From positions 5,146,001-5,210,000 of the forward strand of contig NW_026944384.1 of the NCBI RefSeq assembly GCF_033439725.1: 64,000 nucleotides of DNA, in the 5' to 3' direction. The first letter of the stretch is position 1; every line of letters starts with the position of its first letter. The notes below the pieces were generated by a model. The model made no database searches and was not told where the DNA came from. It saw only the letters and a program-made list of their open reading frames with translations. Shown here piece by piece: positions 10,246 to 22,390 of this stretch. Origin of the DNA: Neurospora tetraspora. Lineage: Eukaryota; Ascomycota; Sordariomycetes; Sordariales; Sordariaceae. Both the position numbers and the translations under genes were made by a program.

Positions 10246-12479
10246 CTTGAATAAGACTGTATTTTGTATTTCTGGCCGCTCTGGACCTGCTGGAATCTCT
10301 CTTCTAACAACACCGTCTACTACCTCGTTCGTTGTCGAGTATAATAGAGAGCTTCGGCGCCCTGGCTACTACTACTACTACTGAACGAAAGGAGGCTGCC
10401 CTGCTGCGGCTCTATGCCCATCTTATAGCATGCCGCAACGGTCGGTATGTCGGACACCACTCGAAAGTTCGAACTACTCCTCGCCAAGCTTTGTGTGAAG
10501 TCGAGAAGCTAGCTATCCCAATATGGTAATCTCGATTCGCCGTGTCCGTGGCTCGTCTGGCGTCCGTGTGCGTGGGGTCGTCAACTCCGGTGCGGACTGC
10601 GGAGGCGGTATGTACTCGATTTTCGATGTTGGTGATGGTTGGTGCCGACGGGATCGACGGGACTCGTTCGGGAGGTTTAGGTAGTCGGGTGCGGCACAGG
10701 GAACTCGTCAGATTTGTATATATCCAAAAACAAGTCGCCACCGACACTGCAACTGAACGAAATGATGAAGCAAAGTGGAAAGTGTCCGAGGAACCCAAGT
10801 CAGCTTCGAGACGCCCCGAATGAACAGTTGCTGGAGATGCCTGCCCGCGGCCGTTGTAAAGAAGTGGAATCCGGGGAAATTTACCCAACAAGGTCACCCA
10901 CGTCGGCAGGGTCGGCCGAGCCCCGCCAAGACAGCACGGGGCCCCTGACCGAGATCAACTCAATAGGTATTGTTAGTGGGTCCATCGTTTAGAGGTGCAA
11001 TCCTTAACAGCAACATAGAGAAATGTTCTGGAATCTTGAAATGAAACCTTCCCTATGCATCGCTTGTGGTTTTGTGTGCTGGCTGAGCAGTCATTATGAC
11101 CATCCATCATGACATTCCAGACATCTGTTCCGCTCTTTCTATATTTAAAGTGGGAGTCGATTTGACTAACTGGCTACCGATTTTCTATATTTAAAGTGAG
11201 AGCCTAGAAGTCAACTCAATTTTAAACCTTCCCCTATCATGGAGCTCCGTTGCCGACTCTGCGCTGCCTCCTATCATAAGCTTTTTACACAAACCAAATC
11301 CGTGTAGTGTTTTTTTTTTTTTTAATCAAAATCCTGTCTACGAAAATGTACTTGCTGCACCCAAATGCGTATGCACAACCCTGCGTGCTTCAGGTCTCGC
11401 ATTGCATATGCGATATCAGTTGGGAAAAGGACAGACCCCTTTCTTTGGATCCGGATAGAAAAGGGGCTCGGGGACTTGGCCATGTCCAGAACCAACAAGC
11501 CGAAATCATTAAAAGCTTCACTTTATCAAGTTGACTGAATTCGACATCCAACTCATGGTTGTTGACATCACCAGAAAGTTTAATCCGCAAGATTTTGTTA
11601 TCCGATGCATTCCAATTCCATTCTCAACATCCCACGATGCCTATCTGCCTGCCTGCCTCGCTATGTAAACATATGCCCCTTCCTGATCTCATGTTCATGG
11701 AAAAGACTCCGGGTATAAACTGATGATCCTTCCCACACTCCATCTCATCTTCATATTCCATTCTGTCTCATCTCCTCCTTCTCATACAACAGGTATCATG
11801 CTTTAAACTCGACGAAAAAAAGTGACAAAACCCAAAAGCCAAAAGCTCCCTTTTAACGCCAGTTTGCCTGCCAGTGATGACAGATCCCAGAATCTTTCCC
11901 GATCTCTCTTGCCTTTTTTTCCTGTCCGTCGTCATGAAACCCGCACATTACGTCGTTACAAGAGAAAAAAAAGTGAAACAAACAAACGGGAAAAAAAAAG
12001 GGAAAAAAAGAACAACGTGCCTGCGCCATATCATCAAATACCAGTCAATGGTTTTTCATCCTCCTCCTTTCATCACCATTATATCCCGAGCACCCAAACA
12101 ACCTGAAAAAGCAAGCAACCATCAAGGCGACCCCTCTGAAAATGATGAAAACGTCCCACCCATTCGTGCCAGTCGATTGAGGAAATGACGAGAGAGAAGA
12201 AGGAAAACGGGAGTGGAGTCCAAGTTGTTGTCCTGTATACCAACAGCTTTGGAGACCCTCCCAAAAAGCAAATGCAATGCGTGTCGTGATATGTCGAATG
12301 AACGACTTCTTTCGTGGTGTATGATGCAGTGTTGTTACACAGCTGGGCTCGCGCCCTCTTTCATCTTTTCTGTCTTCTTCAATCTTTCTCCTTCTAATCA
12401 TGAGTGTTGTGAAATTCCCAAGCAATGACAGAGAATGCTGGGTAAGAACGTAATTGAGGTAGGGAATCAACGAAGAAAA
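10246..12479. other. Intergenic region: phosphatase promoter and methyltransferase-like gene 3' end
   Basis: About 2.2 kb hold the upstream region of the minus-strand phosphatase and the 3' flank of the next minus-strand gene. There is a short ACT triplet run (10367-10382), a poly-T run near 11309-11323, and a 22-bp direct repeat (11136-11203). No open frame here looks real. Confidence 0.55.
11136..11203. repeat. Direct repeat pair, AT-rich 22-mer
   Basis: The motif tttctatatttaaagtg followed by (g/a)gag occurs at 11136-11157 and 11182-11203, nearly identical, 46 bases start to start. It includes a tatttaaa box. A related aaaccttcccta string recurs nearby, at about 11044 and 11225. No function is known. 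Confidence 0.6.
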
Positions 12480-15400
12480 TTAGATGCTTGCAAGGCGAGG
12501 TCTCCCATCAGGAGCTCGGGCGTGGCAGACCATAAGCTTGAGACTCGTACCCCATTCCTCACACTCAGCGAGCAGGGCTTTGTCTCTCCACATGCTTCCG
12601 AGGGTTCCTGGGCCAATGTCGGTACCAGCAGCGCTCTCATAGCACCGGCTGTACCACCATCGTCCCACCTTCGCCACCATCTTGGTGATGCTTTCATCTG
12701 CTACTGGGCTTCCGTCGCTGATCATCTCGGGAAGAGTGCGTTCATCCTTAATGGTCTTGCCCTTGCCAGCGGCCTTGCTTCTTTTACCGTTCTCGCTTCC
12801 AGACGATCGTGGAATGACACTAGCGACTGGGACGCCAACACGGCAAGTTTTGAGATCGGCAAAGCCCTTTCTGCCAAGTAGTCGGAGGATGAGATCCGAG
12901 GTCGACCCAAGACTGACATCGGGGGATTTGGCGTTGATGCGTTCCTTCAGGTGGCGGACAGCCTTACGTCCGCGGTTGCCCATATTGTTCAGATCAACAT
13001 CCAGGATCGAGAGCTCAATGTAGCCACCAGGTTTGAGGACACGCCGAGCCTCCGAGATAATATTCCGATAGTGTGCCTCGGGGGCCGCGGCCGGGAAGCG
13101 AAATACTACAGCCGTAAAACTCTCTGCGCCGAAAGGGAACTTGCCAGTGTGTGACATGTACCGTGTCTGGTAGTGATTCGGGGGACTGAGCGGAAGACCA
13201 GTTGAGCCATTGCGAGCAGCTGGACGAGGCGGACGAGGCGAAAGGTTGAAGAACGTTGCTGCTGGATACGTCTCGGCCGCATAGAAAGACCAGTCGTCGT
13301 TGCCAAGACCGTCAATAACGAGGATGGAAGGACGCTTCAGTGAGCCCATGTCGTTGAGCAGCTCATCTCGGACCGGACTGAAGAGCACATGTCCAAAGGT
13401 AAGCCACTTGCTGACAGTCATGGACCCGACGCGCAGATTGACCAAGGCAAGTGGCGAGCCATCTTCCGAACTTTGACTGCAACCACTCGAGTCGGATCGC
13501 CGTGGATCATCAACAGGAAGGCTGCTGGTTTGCTTTTCAGTCTCAAGCTCTTGCTCCAGTTCGGATTGCTTGCTCACAGCCTCATTCTGCAGCTGCATCT
13601 CTGACTCTCTGGACATGTCAGGTTCCAATGAGCACCTCGGGCTGGGATGATCGGCCAGGAGTTGCTTCACCTTCTCAGCCATGTCGGAACTATAGACGCT
13701 TGAACTGACAGGTATTCTTTCCGAGTGCATAATTTGGGTAAGACTTTGCACCTGTTGTTCTTGGAACTGAGAGCGAAGAGTTGGGGACTCCAGAGGTGGT
13801 TCGATGCGTCTTGTTGGGGTCGCCGTATACTTTTCCAAGTGAAATTGGTTCCCGAAAGAGGATCGTGTGGATGGGGGCTGCTTCAACGTTTCGTCCCCAA
13901 ACAAGTCATCATACTCGTCCCAAATCTCGTCCTCGGCCAATGGTGCATCAGGCTCGGGAATGACTGCAGTAGCCTCGGCAAAGTTGAATCCTCCGGAGCT
14001 GCTGGAAGTTGTGGTATTGGTGGTGCACTGAGAACCCTTCCTTGGTGAAAATGAGAGAAACTCTTGTCCAATCTGGGTGGGGTAAGTTGGAAGCATTGAT
14101 CCCGGACTTTGAGTCAACATCGGGGCCTCCATTCCAGCGGTCGTCGCTGGCTCCATCGGGACAGGCGTCGATGGCCTGGGCGGACTAGGACTAGGTCCCT
14201 TGGCTATGGAGTATGCATCCCGAAGGTCCATCTTAGACGGCGTGGCTTGGACACTAAGTCTGTGGAACGGCCGGGAGAAACTCTTGGGTGATATCTGTTC
14301 GGCACGAGCACTGATGACTTTTGGAATCCGACCGACCTGAGGAAGTCGGCTCGGGCGGCCCTGTGCAGGACTGGTGGTGTTTCCGGCCTGCGTTGCAACG
14401 GATGAAGGCATTGACGGAGGGGTTGGAAGCTTAGAAAACTTGACCGGTGACATGTGCTCGAGCTCGGCGACTGTCGGAACCTGGGCGCTGGCTTCTGAAG
14501 TTAAGAAGCTGGGATGCGTATTCTCTTGAGTTACGGAAGGTCGGCACTCCTCCGACTCCCTGTTCTGAGAGTCAGGAATCTGCTTGTGAGTTGGAGAATC
14601 CGGGCTCTTCGCCTCGCGAAGAACTTCCTCCAAGTCCGGGATATCGGTATCTTCCTGCTCAGACGAGTCCATCATAGTATAGAATGCTAGCGGCTTGCTT
14701 TGGACGACCTTGACTGTAGCCGCCACAGCAGCCACTGGAGCCGCATTCTCAGAAATGTCCACCTTCTTTGTCTCTGGAGCAGGTTGGCTGTGATTCCTTC
14801 CAAAGAAGTTCCATTTTCGCGGAGAACGAGCTCGCTTCATCAGGCGCTTGGGTCCAGAAAGGTTCTTGGATCCTTCTGATGCCTTGATGCCCTGGGCGGC
14901 GTCAATCGACGGGGCCATCATGGAGTCGTCCGTCATGAGGACACCGGCATCAATACTAGTGATCGAGGGAGACGTAACATGGGGTTGAGTGACGATGGGA
15001 GCCGGAATCCTCGGGGGTTCCTTCTCTCCAGACTTCAACCTTTGTATGGATCTCCGCAAAGCCAACGTCGACTTGATGACCGGAGTCTCAGACTCACTAC
15101 TCTCGGAGGGTCTGCGGCTGCTGACAGACGCGCTCTGAGCATGTTGACCAGCGCGAGGGAATGCAGACGGCCACAGAGTGTTCCGAGGGATAGAGTTAAG
15201 AGAGACTTGCGAGCCGTTCTGTGATTCCACGCTGGGTGGTTCACGCGTGACGCTTTGGCTGCTTCCTGTCCGGCTCAAGTCCGAACCCACATTCCTGTTC
15301 TCGATGATTTCCCCGCCTGCGATAACGACAGGTGCCATCCTTTCCAACAAGAAGGAATCGTTGGTGCCAATGCTTTCTTGCGAACTCATCGTCCCAGGGA

Positions 15401-17165
15401 TCGCTCGGCTAGTGTTTGCAAGGCTGTTGCTCCTACGGCGTGCTGGCCCGACGCGCCCATAGCCTTCGTGGCCAGTTCCCGCGGCAGGACCTTTCCTGGT
15501 CGGCTTCTTCTCATCCTTCTGTAAAGGGACCTCTGGGGCTGTCTTTGTCCGTCGTCCGAAAAGGGGGAAGCGTCGAAAAGTCGACACACCAGGGCTTGGC
15601 GTACGGGTGGTCCTTCCTGGTTCGGCTTTGATGGTACTCGCATCATCCACCATCCTGGACATCTTTGGCGCTGGCGTTGCTTCTCTGGCTATGGCTGGCC
15701 TTAGAAGATGAACGTGTGTGTCGGAAGTTGAGGATAGCAAGCCAGGCCTAGCGACGATTGCCGGTGCCAAAAGCTTGCTTGATCTCTTTTCGGATGGTGC
15801 AAATGTCAAGTTACTCTGGATAACGGGTACGGGCAGACCCAGTTGAGAGTTAAGGTCCGGGGTCCCATCTCTGCTCGGGCGGCGAGGAGGCTGCCCTCTA
15901 GGCGGTGGAACTTGCTGGGCGGTTTGGGCGGGACGAGGTCGAGAGAACGAGCCTGGCTTCGGCAACAATTGTGCGCCTACCGCTGCTGGTGCCGTTGGCT
16001 GGGTCGGTGGCGCACGCCAGGGCCTCGGTGGTGATAAGCTTCCATCGTGGCTCTTGGTGAATTTGTGTGACGATATGCGTGATGGTGGGCTAGGCGGAAG
16101 GGGTGATAGCTGCTTTCTCTTCTTGGAATCCTTCCTTTCAAGCTCACGGACTGTCGAGTTGGATGACGACGAGGTCAAGGATTCCCTGACTGATGGCAAA
16201 CCCTGAGGATCAGCGCTGACAAGATCCAACTCATTCGATATGCTTCCTCCTCTTCTCCGGCTGACTGGCGGTCTTGTTTGGGTCAAGTCAACCTGTCTCA
16301 TCCTGACACCAGCTCCAGGGAATCGTAAAGGCGCCACCATGCCGGGGGACTGAGAGGACATGGACGTAGGCGTGGTGTCTCGGCTATACGGACCAGGTCC
16401 TGGTGACCCGGAGAATCCTGTACATGGGCTGCTGCTGAAGCCACTCATCTGACTGCTAGATCCGGAGAACAAGGGCGTAGGGGGAGGGAGATCGTGAGTC
16501 GTGAGCGGGTACAGCACCTCAATGCCGAAACTTCCATTGTAGGCTGGCACTTTGACGTCGCGATATCTGTCCAGCTCTGGGTATAATGCTGGTGCCTGCG
16601 GCGCGCCTACCGCAACTTCGACTTGGTGAGCTACTCGAACTTCCATCGTGTTTATTGTTGGGTTGCGTTCGGAGCGCGAACTAGCTGAGGAGTCGATTGA
16701 GGTCTGAGATCGGGGGTTGGAAGACGATGATGACGAGCTTGTTTTGGAATGGTTTCCAGTCTCGTCTCGGGAGTCTTTGCGGATGCTGTTCACTACTTCG
16801 TTTGATATCCCCGAGTTCTTCCTCCTAAGCACATTTCGAGGTTTTGAGGTCGGCGCAGGTAGTCGGCTGGATGACGCTGATGTAATCGATGTGGTGTTGC
16901 CCAATATCTTTGAATTTCTGTTTCCAGCTGTAGGCCGAGGCTGAATGGGTTCCGGTTGGGTATCGGAGGGCCGCCGTTGCGGCAAAGATTGCGGTAGCCT
17001 ACTAGGCATCTTGGGCTGTGGTAGTGTCCTAACACGTTCGGTGCTTGACTCTCCTCCTCTTTTCTTCAATAGCAATGAACCGGGTGGCGCTATAGTTCCG
17101 GGACTTTTGAGCCTGCTATCGGCTGACAAGCCTGAAGGACCGAGTCCTGGCCTTTGGGAAGCCAT
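12480..17165 (-). CDS. Large disordered protein with C-terminal methyltransferase-like domain
   Basis: A single uninterrupted frame encodes 1,561 residues. I chose the ATG at 17165 (MASQRPGLGPSG); the frame continues 18 bases upstream only to a GTG. Roughly the first 1,200 residues are Ser/Pro/Arg-rich and low-complexity, full of SPxR/K-type sites, which suggests a phosphorylated, disordered protein. The last ~320 residues resemble a class I S-adenosylmethionine methyltransferase fold. A motif I-like strand (ILVIDGLGNDDWSFY) comes first. A middle block (FPFGAESFTAVVFRFP) corresponds to motif IV, and EARRVLKPGGYIELSILDVD matches the post-motif hairpin of Methyltransf_11/25-type enzymes. The glycine loop of motif I is degenerate, so catalytic activity is uncertain. 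The substrate is unknown. A 7.5 kb gene-free region lies upstream of its start. A strong GTAAGT donor on the same strand near 17911 suggests a 5' UTR intron. Confidence 0.8.
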   Translation of the reverse strand: MASQRPGLGPSGLSADSRLKSPGTIAPPGSLLLKKRGGESSTERVRTLPQPKMPSRLPQSLPQRRPSDTQPEPIQPRPTAGNRNSKILGNTTSITSASSSRLPAPTSKPRNVLRRKNSGISNEVVNSIRKDSRDETGNHSKTSSSSSSSNPRSQTSIDSSASSRSERNPTINTMEVRVAHQVEVAVGAPQAPALYPELDRYRDVKVPAYNGSFGIEVLYPLTTHDLPPPTPLFSGSSSQMSGFSSSPCTGFSGSPGPGPYSRDTTPTSMSSQSPGMVAPLRFPGAGVRMRQVDLTQTRPPVSRRRGGSISNELDLVSADPQGLPSVRESLTSSSSNSTVRELERKDSKKRKQLSPLPPSPPSRISSHKFTKSHDGSLSPPRPWRAPPTQPTAPAAVGAQLLPKPGSFSRPRPAQTAQQVPPPRGQPPRRPSRDGTPDLNSQLGLPVPVIQSNLTFAPSEKRSSKLLAPAIVARPGLLSSTSDTHVHLLRPAIAREATPAPKMSRMVDDASTIKAEPGRTTRTPSPGVSTFRRFPLFGRRTKTAPEVPLQKDEKKPTRKGPAAGTGHEGYGRVGPARRRSNSLANTSRAIPGTMSSQESIGTNDSFLLERMAPVVIAGGEIIENRNVGSDLSRTGSSQSVTREPPSVESQNGSQVSLNSIPRNTLWPSAFPRAGQHAQSASVSSRRPSESSESETPVIKSTLALRRSIQRLKSGEKEPPRIPAPIVTQPHVTSPSITSIDAGVLMTDDSMMAPSIDAAQGIKASEGSKNLSGPKRLMKRARSPRKWNFFGRNHSQPAPETKKVDISENAAPVAAVAATVKVVQSKPLAFYTMMDSSEQEDTDIPDLEEVLREAKSPDSPTHKQIPDSQNRESEECRPSVTQENTHPSFLTSEASAQVPTVAELEHMSPVKFSKLPTPPSMPSSVATQAGNTTSPAQGRPSRLPQVGRIPKVISARAEQISPKSFSRPFHRLSVQATPSKMDLRDAYSIAKGPSPSPPRPSTPVPMEPATTAGMEAPMLTQSPGSMLPTYPTQIGQEFLSFSPRKGSQCTTNTTTSSSSGGFNFAEATAVIPEPDAPLAEDEIWDEYDDLFGDETLKQPPSTRSSFGNQFHLEKYTATPTRRIEPPLESPTLRSQFQEQQVQSLTQIMHSERIPVSSSVYSSDMAEKVKQLLADHPSPRCSLEPDMSRESEMQLQNEAVSKQSELEQELETEKQTSSLPVDDPRRSDSSGCSQSSEDGSPLALVNLRVGSMTVSKWLTFGHVLFSPVRDELLNDMGSLKRPSILVIDGLGNDDWSFYAAETYPAATFFNLSPRPPRPAARNGSTGLPLSPPNHYQTRYMSHTGKFPFGAESFTAVVFRFPAAAPEAHYRNIISEARRVLKPGGYIELSILDVDLNNMGNRGRKAVRHLKERINAKSPDVSLGSTSDLILRLLGRKGFADLKTCRVGVPVASVIPRSSGSENGKRSKAAGKGKTIKDERTLPEMISDGSPVADESITKMVAKVGRWWYSRCYESAAGTDIGPGTLGSMWRDKALLAECEEWGTSLKLMVCHARAPDGRPRLASI

Positions 17166-17905
17166 TGTGATCCTATATCCCACGGAGGAAGCCCGGCTAA
17201 CAGAACCATACTAAGACTCTTGCTCCGTGGTCCACGACATGAATGCTGTGCGAGAGTAACACAACCAAAGTCTACCGCGCTGCTAGTATGTGTTCAGGGG
17301 CGGGAGGCTGTGACGGGCACAACGGGAGTAGCCTAGTCGTATCGCGGAACACCGGTGCTCGATCCTGCCCGTGGCAATTAAGTGCTGATCCCGTATTAGT
17401 ATTCCACCGGGAGCCGAAGTACCCGACAAGTTTTGAACAGCAGCGAGTGGATTAAGCAACGTCCATGGTGACCGGAAGAACAAAAGGACGGAAAATTTAG
17501 AAGAAAGAGGCTGAGAAAAGGAATGATGGTTCAGTAGTGCCTGGATAGATGCCCTACTAGTTAGTTTTCTCAATTCCTGGGAACCATGGGCCCCGAATGG
17601 GGTCTGGTGTGTAAGTGGTTGAGTGTGGGTAAAATGTGATGGTGGGCCGCTAATATTTTCTTGGGCCAGGGTGTAGTGTATTGGGAAGCAGATTGTGTGT
17701 AAGACGAGATGGAGGGTGTGTGGGTGGTGGGGGTTAGATTAAGTTGAAGAGGTGGAAGGTATCACAGCACTAGTGATGTGTAGTAATGTGGAAGTAGCAA
17801 AGGGGGAATACGGATACGCATCAGGGAAGGCGTCGTCGGATGTAGCATCCATAAAACAGAAAAGAAAAGAAAGTACTTGTGAGCCCAGGCAGACGGAACA
17901 AATAC

Positions 17906-17911
17906 ACTTAC
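17906..17911 (-). other. Candidate 5' UTR splice donor for the methyltransferase-like gene
   Basis: On the minus strand the sequence reads ACCTAG|GTAAGTG, a near-ideal fungal donor, about 745 bases upstream of the ATG at 17165. No acceptor can be chosen with confidence. Confidence 0.3.
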
Positions 17912-18400
17912 CTAGGTTAGACTGCTGGTTGAGCTTCTCGGAACTGGATAGCCTCAATTCAGTTACAACGTGGAAGCCCCGGTAAGGTAGAGCGTTCCGA
18001 GGCTTTGGTAAGTTGAGTCAAGTTGGTTTGAAGTGGTAATGAGGGAGTGATGGTAGCCAAGCGGGAGAGGTACCACCTCGAGAAAGAAAAGTGAAGAGAA
18101 AGTGAGATGACAAGGTAGTAGGAAGAGTTAGTCGGGTAGTGAAGGCAAGATCTTGCTCATGAGGTAGGTAGAGTGGCAGTAGAGTAGCAGTAAAGTCGAG
18201 ATATCAATAGCGCGGCAAAAAGATCCCATGTTCCTGACTTGCCGCGTAGAGTAAGGATCTGCCGCCAATGAGATGGACGAGGTCGGCGACAATGTGCTTG
18301 GGAAATGTCGACCATGTCAATCCAAGTACACCACGCGGACCTGTATGGGTGGAAGGTACAAGGGCCAGGGTTGGTATGATAGCCAGTCCATCGGTGGAAA

Positions 18401-18424
18401 CATGGGAACATGGGAACATGGGAA
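18401..18424. repeat. Tandem repeat (catgggaa)x3
   Basis: Three exact head-to-tail copies of an 8-bp unit in non-coding DNA. It looks like a simple slippage repeat. Confidence 0.9.
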
Positions 18425-21400
18425 CCTCAATGGCCCATAGTCCGGACGGCCGCCCTCACTCGTGGTGTAATTCCAAGGTACAGGGCAGTAATTGTTGCTA
18501 TCTTTTGACACTCGGGGTGGCGTATGGTTGAAGTGCTGTCAACTCGACAACACCTGACTTTTGACCATCTTCAGCATGAGCGACGACGCATGATGCGTTG
18601 TGCACTGGCATTTGACCTTTTTTCCACGACAACCTGGAAGATGCCCGAAAGAGGGGGAGGGAACCTGGGTGAAGAGTCATCGTTAAAAGTTGAGAAAGTG
18701 GAAGAGAAGAGGGGAGAAGACAGCAGCGCAGTGGAGAGCGGTGTCTAATCTGCATCCAAGTTGGCGACCTCTTGTGGTTTGAGAAGAGGAAAGAAGAAAC
18801 TGTCAAAAGGCAAAAGCATCGTTGCCGTTGGTTGGGCTGCATGGTGTCAATAGCATTTAGTGCGGTGCAAGGGTGCACCTGGAGCGGGAAGAGTGGGGAG
18901 ATGAACAACACCTCAGGAAGGGGGTTCCACTGTACCGCCCTGTTCTCGGTGGATCGCAGCTGTACCTGGGCTGTACCTGCGGTATTGTACCTGACGCTAC
19001 CTCATGCTCAAAAAGACAACCAAAGACAGGCAAAGACAGCCCTGGAATACCTTATGCATGCGGAGATGCCCTATGAGCACCCAGAAGGCGATGCGAAGTG
19101 TGCCATTGGGCGCGAGTTAACAACGGGATTCTGCTCAATGCTACCCCCCCTCTCCCCTCAATCTCTGGTCGCATTCGATCCTCTTGCTCCTTTGATGTGG
19201 TAGACTCTCCTTGGGCATCCCGAACGAGAGCCTCCATTCGAGGCCCGGAGATGGCTGCTCACCTCGTCAGAAGCAATTTGCGTGTTGGTGATGAGCCCCC
19301 GAGCCCCCCTTGGCCGACCATCTAGGCCGACTGAGGATATGAAGAGCAGTGCCCCCGGCCCATTTGTCTGGCCATCTTATAGCCATGGATGTCCCTGGCT
19401 TTTGGGATCAGAATAGACAAAGTCAATCGGCTCAAGACGGCACGGCAATTTGATGGACGGCAAGGTTCCATGGATGGTTGAACGCGGGGTTCTCTCGCCC
19501 TCGTCCCAGGGTCACCTACAAAAACCTACGAGTTCGGGGGATCGCGAGAATCCCCAGGCTTGGTGTGATATCTCCGTCATATACCCACCCAGAACTAAGG
19601 AAAAGTTGGAATCTCTGACGTGCTCAACCCCATCAAGTTCTCTCACATGCCGGGCTACACTAGACATCGGGAATGAGAAAATCCGTCTCCTCTGTGATGG
19701 TCTCTTATTTCTGTTGCCTACCTATCACTGTTATCCGACCCTTTATCACAAGAACCCCCGAGGCCATCAAGGATTTTGAGCAAAATGTCATCAACGCCCT
19801 ACGCTTCATTCAAAATGACAGGATCCATGTCGTTGATCCCCCGGAGGCGCTAATGAACTCCCCGGCAAAAGAAAGGAAACAAGGAAGAACGGGTCCTGTC
19901 CGAGGAATAATTTCAGGTATAATGGACGGCATCATCACCATCACTCCAATACCAGGACCATGGCACAGACAATACAAAATCTCCCATCCCACGGTCCATC
20001 GTCCATCGCCCATCTCGTCATCTATCCATCCCGTCCCAGCTCCAGGTCCCCAGTCTGCGCACATCCCACAACGCCCGTAGCGACTTGTGCCGTGTCGTGT
20101 CAATCAAGTGTCAATCGCGTCCGTGGGAGACGAGATAGAGAGATTGAAGGACACCACAAGCGAGCCGACTATCCCCTCGCACCGAGCGAGTTCTGTACGC
20201 AGACTCACGGCGTGTCCCAGATCTAACCTCGGGCGTTCGCTCCCGTGGAACCGGCTTGTCGAGGTTCGTTCATTCGTCAAAGCTACAGGTAATTGTCGTG
20301 ACGAGTGAAGCACGACGGAGGACGGACGGGTTGCTGATCGATCAGTTCATTGCAAGCAAGCGTCCGTCCGTAAGCCATCGGCAGGCCATGTCACCCACGT
20401 TGTTCTGGGGAAGCACGACATTCTTTGGTCCAGGGGTGGATGGATCATGGATGGGGGGCCACTGGGACATTCACCATTGAAGACATCGTGTGGTTGCCCT
20501 GCTGTGTCTCACTGGAACAGACTTCACTCTTCTTCACAGAGGAATGATAGCTCACATACACTACATGAACCCCAGCATCTCGGAAGCCAATGGATTCCGC
20601 AAGTCGGGGTTTTGTTCGCCTGCCGTAAACCGCCCAGTGGGCATCGTCAAAAATGCCATCGTTTCGACAGCCGCCCAAATCCACGCTACCATTCGTCGAT
20701 CCGTCCCCTTGCTCAATCCTGCAGTGTCTTGATTCGGCGCAGAGCACAGGTCTGATTGGTTGGAAAATGAGGAGGAATTGTAACCAATCACTTTGGCTTG
20801 TTGCCCAGTGGGTGTCGTGGGCTTTCTTGGTCTGGAGGAGTTGAGCACTTGGAGGAGTCTTCATTTTCCAATCACAGTGACTAAACACCCTGCTGGACCT
20901 CAGGCCTACTGAAAAGGGTAGGTCAGGCCGGATCTTCTGTGATTTTGCTGAGTCAAATTCTAAGAGCATGGAGTGTTTCTCTATGGTCCTTGTTGAAGAG
21001 ATTTCGGTGCGGATATTGAAGAGGATTCTACGTGACGAAAAGTCAGAGTTTTCCTTCAATCATCACAGCACCCTGGAGAAAACTACCTACGTATACGGAA
21101 TGTGGGTTCATAATTGTACATGCGGTACCTTACCTGAGGCCAACGGTTGTGCATCAGCAACTACAAGGGGGTATCAACAGGAACTTCGAGACTACCTGGT
21201 CAGTCATACGCGCTCGTAGGTAGGATGGTGGACCAAGCAAGCTGAATTCTGCATAACAACAACCTCCAATTCTCCAATGAACAAGTTGGGCATCCAATCC
21301 CTCATTGACAAGTTGTCGATGATCAGAGAAATAGTTCGAGTTCGATGCCACTGCTACGATGTGAGCCTCCATCGCCTAGGGGTCATCGGTTGACTTCGCC

Positions 21401-22363
21401 GAAAATTCTCCACCAGAAACCAACGCCAGCGACCTGACCTAACGCCAGTCATCCAGATCGCATCGCATGCGTTTAAGCGTTGCAGGGCTTCCTTCGTCCC
21501 AAAGCCTGAATGTTGGGATCCATCTGGTCGGCTTTTCGGCCACTGGGCCTCGTTCCCAGAAACGCTTCATTCCGAATCCTTCTGAAAGGTCTCAAAAACC
21601 GAACCCGAACTGCTGGAGACACTGTGGCCGCCGCTGTGGCCGTGGCCGGCCGGTCGGCTCCATGGGTGTGGCGAGTGCAAAGAAAGAAGCGAAGATATCG
21701 CCAATGAATTTGACCAACCAAATCATCCAGTCTCGCTCCGCCACACTCGAAATACCATTGCAGTGGAAAGAAACCGAGAGGGAAAGTGAGGCTGGTGACG
21801 TGGCACTTTTCAGTTGCGGTCGCCGGTCGTCGAGACCGAGACCGCTACAGAATCAACGGCTGCCTCCCTCCTCCCTTTCTGTACCAAAATCTTGCCCTGA
21901 GTTTTGTACAACGCATCAACTCCTCAGCTTTGCTTGCCCACAGCATCACGAATGAGAACGGAGTCCTCCGCCGTGAATTTCCGGTTCAGTATCTTTCTCT
22001 CTGTTGAAATCCACCTGGGAAGCTGGAATCATCGAAAGGGATGCGCACAACGAACCACGGATGGCATCATCCGCTCCATCTCTCCTCGTCAGTGTCAAAA
22101 TCCCCTGAGACCAGGCGTGAGGCGTCACTGGCGTAAAACAAAAGACCCCTGTCCTAAATATCCACGCCAAGCTATAAGCTACCCAAAAGCTCGCCGCAAC
22201 AGGGGTCTCTTGCAGATCTCATTGGCCACCGGCGATGTCTTGGACAATCAGACAACCACCGAACTGTCGAACTGTCGAACACCAAAGCGACTTCGACAGC
22301 GATGGCAGGATCTCTTGTGTTTCCTGTTGTCTTTTCTGCCTTTTCGGAGACCTCTTCTGTATG

Positions 22364-22390
22364 GAGTCCCTCGAGTCTCTCGAGTCTCTG
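22364..22390. repeat. Tandem ctcgagtct repeat
   Basis: Two exact 9-bp copies of tcgagtctc (22371-22388) are preceded by a diverged third copy, in non-coding DNA. Confidence 0.75.

Noticed and set aside
17166-17183. Extending the methyltransferase-like protein to an upstream GTG at 17183
   Set aside because: Fungal nuclear genes rarely start at GTG, and an ATG is available six codons downstream in the same frame.
20445-21059. A 204-codon minus frame in the gene-free block
   Set aside because: Its composition looks random, and there is no domain, signal peptide or convincing splice context.
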